From Microbacterium caowuchunii (GTDB lineage Bacteria; Actinomycetota; Actinomycetes; Actinomycetales; Microbacteriaceae): a stretch of 64,000 nt of DNA. Position 1 is the first letter of the stretch, and every line of letters starts with the position of its first letter. The notes beneath the pieces are model-generated. The model worked only from the letters and a program-made list of their open reading frames with translations. It was not told the origin of the DNA and searched no databases. The DNA lies in the NCBI RefSeq assembly GCF_008727755.1, contig NZ_CP044231.1, positions 2,418,001 to 2,482,000 of the forward strand. The letters run 5' to 3'. Made by a program: the position numbers and the translations under genes. Of this stretch, positions 61,534 through 64,000 are shown piece by piece.

Positions 61534-62900
61534 CCGCCCCCGACGTGGTCGTCGCCCGGCTCACCGAAGCACTCGGGGAGCGCGTCGACACGTCGGATGC
61601 GGCACGTCACGCCGCCCGTGCCGACAAGTCCGGGCACTCCTCCGCAGGGCCCGCCCTGGCCGTGGTGAACGCCCGGTCGGCCGCCGACGTGCAGGAGACC
61701 CTCCGGATCGCCACCGCCACCGGCACGCCCGTCGTCACCCGGGGCGCCGGGACCGGACTGGCCGGCGCCGCCAACACCGGCCCGGGCGAGATCGCCCTGT
61801 GCGTGCGCGCGATGGACCGCATCCTCGAGATCCGACCGGACGACCTCCTCGCCGTGGTGGAGCCGGGGATCCTCAACGCCGACCTCAACGACGCCCTCGC
61901 CCGCGAGGGGCTCTGGTGGGCGCCCGACCCCGCCAGCCGGTCGATCTCCACGGTCGGCGGCAACATCGCCACGGGCGCCGGGGGCTTGCTCTGCGCCAAG
62001 TACGGGGTCGTCCGGGATGCCGTCCTCGGGCTCCAGGTGGTGCTCGCCGACGGCCGTCTCCTGAGCCTCGGCCACCGCAGCGTCAAGGGCGTGACCGGGT
62101 ACGACCTCACCTCGCTCATGATCGGCTCGGAAGGCACCCTCGGCGTGGTCGTGCAGGCGACGCTCAAGCTCCGCCGGCTGGTCGCGGGTGACGTGTGCAC
62201 GCTGACCGCCGTGTTCGCGGACGTCCGTGCTGCTGCCGCAGGCTCGGCAGCGGTCACCGCCTCCGGCATCCAGCCCGCCGTCATGGAGCTGATGGACGCC
62301 GCCAGCCTCTCGGCCGTGCACGACCTCCTGGGCCTGGACTCCCCGCTCGCCGGCGCGGCCCAGCTCACGATCCAGACCGACGGCCCGGCCGCGGTCCCCG
62401 AGGCCGAAGCGATCTCGCGCATTCTGCGGGAGCGGGGAGCCGCCGTCGTCGTCTCGGGCGACCCCGCCGAGGGCGAACGTCTCCTGGACGTGCGGCGCGC
62501 CATGCACCCGGCCATGGAACGACTGGGGACGACGCTGATCGAGGACGTGTCGGTGCCGCGCTCGGCGCTCCCCGCGATGTTCGAGGAGATCGCCCGCATC
62601 GAGCGCGCCTACGGGATCGTCATCCCCACCGTGGCCCATGCCGGCGATGGCAATCTCCACCCGAACTTCGTCTTCGACGGCCCCGACGTCCCGGACGCGA
62701 TCTGGGCCGCGGCCGCGGAGCTGTTCCACGCCGCGCTCCGCCTCGGCGGCACCCTCACCGGGGAGCACGGGATCGGCGTGTTGAAGCGGCGCTGGCTCGG
62801 CGAGGAGCTCGGCGACGACCAGTGGGAGCTGCAACGCCGGATCAAGCAGGTGTTCGACCCCGCCGGCATCCTGAATCCCGGCAAGGTCTTCACCCCCTGA
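61530..62900 (+). CDS. FAD-linked oxidase, GlcD/D-lactate-dehydrogenase type
   Basis: 456 residues. The FAD domain of the vanillyl-alcohol-oxidase fold has PVVTRGAGTGLAGAANTGPGEIALCV, PDPASRSISTVGGNIATGAGGLLCAKYG, and SLMIGSEGTLGVVVQATLKL. The C-terminal domain has PTVAHAGDGNLHPNFVFD (substrate/metal His) and GGTLTGEHGIGVLKRRWL. It oxidises a 2-hydroxy acid such as glycolate or D-lactate. No GlcE/GlcF or Fe-S partner is adjacent, so it may act alone. With lldD (L-lactate) it would cover the other stereoisomer; this is inference. Confidence 0.88.
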   Translation: MTAPDVVVARLTEALGERVDTSDAARHAARADKSGHSSAGPALAVVNARSAADVQETLRIATATGTPVVTRGAGTGLAGAANTGPGEIALCVRAMDRILEIRPDDLLAVVEPGILNADLNDALAREGLWWAPDPASRSISTVGGNIATGAGGLLCAKYGVVRDAVLGLQVVLADGRLLSLGHRSVKGVTGYDLTSLMIGSEGTLGVVVQATLKLRRLVAGDVCTLTAVFADVRAAAAGSAAVTASGIQPAVMELMDAASLSAVHDLLGLDSPLAGAAQLTIQTDGPAAVPEAEAISRILRERGAAVVVSGDPAEGERLLDVRRAMHPAMERLGTTLIEDVSVPRSALPAMFEEIARIERAYGIVIPTVAHAGDGNLHPNFVFDGPDVPDAIWAAAAELFHAALRLGGTLTGEHGIGVLKRRWLGEELGDDQWELQRRIKQVFDPAGILNPGKVFTP

Positions 62901-62941
62901 CCAGGAATCGGCCCGAGCGGGAGCACGCAACGCCCTTTCCA

Positions 62942-62969
62942 CCCTGTTCCGAGCCGCCCTGTTCCGAGC
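62942..62969. repeat. 13-bp direct repeat
   Basis: CCCTGTTCCGAGC occurs at 62942-62954 and 62957-62969, 15 bases apart, in the gap after the GlcD-like gene. Confidence 0.8.
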
Positions 62970-63091
62970 GAGGTTCCCGCCGCACCTCCGGTACACCGTC
63001 GAACGGTTGTGGATCCGTGATATGAACCCGACCCCGTTCGGACGGCTCTCCCTTACCATGAAAGGACTTATCATTCGCAGGGGGTGAGCGC

Positions 63092-64000
63092 GTGACCGAT
63101 CTGGTTACCGGGCCGACGTCGCAGGCCGAGACGACCAACGCGGTGTCGTCCGCCGGATCAGGCGACGCCGAGACGACGGCGTATGCCTGGGCGCCGGAGG
63201 AACCGGCTCCCAAGAAGCGACGCCTGGGACTCTGGATCGGCATCCCCTCCGCGGCCGTCGCGATCGCAGCCGTCGCCGCGTCCCTCATCCTGATCGCTCC
63301 CGGCACGGCCGTGGCCGGAGTGCCCGTCGGCGGGCTCACCGTCGGCGGCGCTGCGGACGCCCTGCAGAGCCGGCTCGCGTCCACGACCATCGAGGTGGAG
63401 ACGCCCGCCGGCACGGCGCAGATCACCGGCGCCGACCTCGGTGCTTCCGTCGACGCGCGCGCTCTGGCCGAGAGCGCGTTCGCCGCGCACCCGATGTGGA
63501 ACATCACGCAGTGGAACTCCGCCCCGATGGAGGCCGAGATCACCGTCGATCCGGTCCTCACCGAGCAGGCGCTCCGGGATGCGGCCGGCAGCGCGTACTC
63601 CGCGCCGGTCGACGCCTCGGTCGCCTTCGACGCGGCCTCCGCCTCGTACACCACGACCCCGGCGGTCGAGGGCCAGGGTCTCGACCCCGCCACCGTCACC
63701 GCCGCCCTGGAGGACGCGTTCACGAGCGGGACCGGCCGCACGACGATCGACGGCACCTTCGTACCGATCGAGGCGGCGCTCACCACCGCGGAGGCCGACG
63801 CGGCCGTCGGACAGCTCAACGGCATGCTCGACACGGTCGGCTTCTACGTCGGCGAAGAGCGCACGGTCCCGATCGACCGCGCGGTCGCCGCATCCTGGCT
63901 CACCGTGACGGATCTCGACGGCAGCATTGCGCTGTCCGCCGACGCCGCCGCCATCCAACCCTCGGTCGACGCGCTGCCCGGTCTGGTCGACCGCTCCCCG
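63092..64000 (+). CDS. Peptidoglycan-binding / L,D-transpeptidase-type membrane protein, C-terminus beyond window
   Basis: 303 codons read from GTG at 63092; GGGGGTGAGCGC is just upstream and TTATCATT at 63068 could be the -10. The N-terminal 40 residues are polar, with PKKRRLG before one membrane anchor at about 44-70. Then AGVPVGGLTVGGAADALQSRLASTTIEVETPAGTAQITGADLGASVDARALAESAFA has the pattern of the PG-binding-4 domain seen before L,D-transpeptidase (YkuD) domains. A second, similar repeat follows. The catalytic domain, if any, is outside the window. Role: cross-linking or remodelling of peptidoglycan. Confidence 0.75.
   Translation, partial: MTDLVTGPTSQAETTNAVSSAGSGDAETTAYAWAPEEPAPKKRRLGLWIGIPSAAVAIAAVAASLILIAPGTAVAGVPVGGLTVGGAADALQSRLASTTIEVETPAGTAQITGADLGASVDARALAESAFAAHPMWNITQWNSAPMEAEITVDPVLTEQALRDAAGSAYSAPVDASVAFDAASASYTTTPAVEGQGLDPATVTAALEDAFTSGTGRTTIDGTFVPIEAALTTAEADAAVGQLNGMLDTVGFYVGEERTVPIDRAVAASWLTVTDLDGSIALSADAAAIQPSVDALPGLVDRSP

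Overview
The window is about 70% G+C and densely packed. It has many ATGA/GTGA gene overlaps and many starts with a -10 box only 6-7 bases upstream (leaderless-type). The gene content is an sdhCDAB operon, a RamB-type regulator, GTP-dependent PEPCK and an actinobacterial riboflavin operon. Together these suggest an actinobacterium of the order Micrococcales, most like Microbacterium or a close relative. That placement is an inference from gene content and style, not from a search. I see no phage, insertion sequence, CRISPR array, rRNA or tRNA.

Layout. 1-5.5 kb: a leftward nucleoside-type cluster (ADA-family deaminase, ADP-ribosylglycohydrolase, PurM/ThiL-like protein, GntR/UTRA regulator, two BMP-family binding lipoproteins). 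5.7-10.5 kb: manC divergent from sdhCDAB. 10.5-13.8 kb: YihY membrane protein, exonuclease III, trpS. 13.8-15.9 kb: a repeat-rich stretch around one AbiEi/DUF559 gene. 15.9-18.1 kb: FadR-type regulator divergent from lldD. 18.2-19.7 kb: GNAT and Fpg/Nei glycosylase. 19.7-24.3 kb: glpK-glpD divergent from a SorC-type regulator. 24.4-28.0 kb: FMN riboswitch and ribD-ribE-ribBA-ribH. 28-32.3 kb: small membrane protein, MHS-family transporter, fused ABC exporter. 32.4-35.9 kb: pckG divergent from ramB-like. 36-42 kb: two flavin monooxygenases divergent from an ABC importer lacking its ATPase. 42-55 kb: aromatic catabolism. 55-57 kb: transglutaminase-like and membrane proteins among palindromic repeats. 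57-59.4 kb: folD and glyA, the latter with a ZTP riboswitch. 59.5-64 kb: GH20 hexosaminidase, YrdB, GlcD-like oxidase, and the start of a peptidoglycan-binding/L,D-transpeptidase-type protein.

The most distinctive system is the 43-55 kb homoprotocatechuate (3,4-dihydroxyphenylacetate) meta-cleavage cluster. It has ring-cleavage dioxygenase HpaD, dehydrogenase HpaE, hydratase HpaH and aldolase HpaI. A fumarylacetoacetate-hydrolase domain is fused to an RraA-type domain in one gene. A FCD-GntR regulator and a divergent MobA-type hydroxylase are present, and a succinate-semialdehyde dehydrogenase lies nearby and could consume the aldolase product. No HpaBC hydroxylase and no HpaF isomerase are seen. 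The hydroxylase and the fusion gene appear to share one palindromic operator that overlaps both -10 boxes.

The second notable feature is two families of roughly 65-100 base palindromic intergenic elements. One has arms related to GCACAACTCCTGCAGA (five copies, 13.9-18.2 kb). The other has nested arms CGCGAGACTGCA and ACGAGAC (four copies at 28.0, 55.0, 56.0 and 56.9 kb). They lie almost entirely at gene 3' ends.
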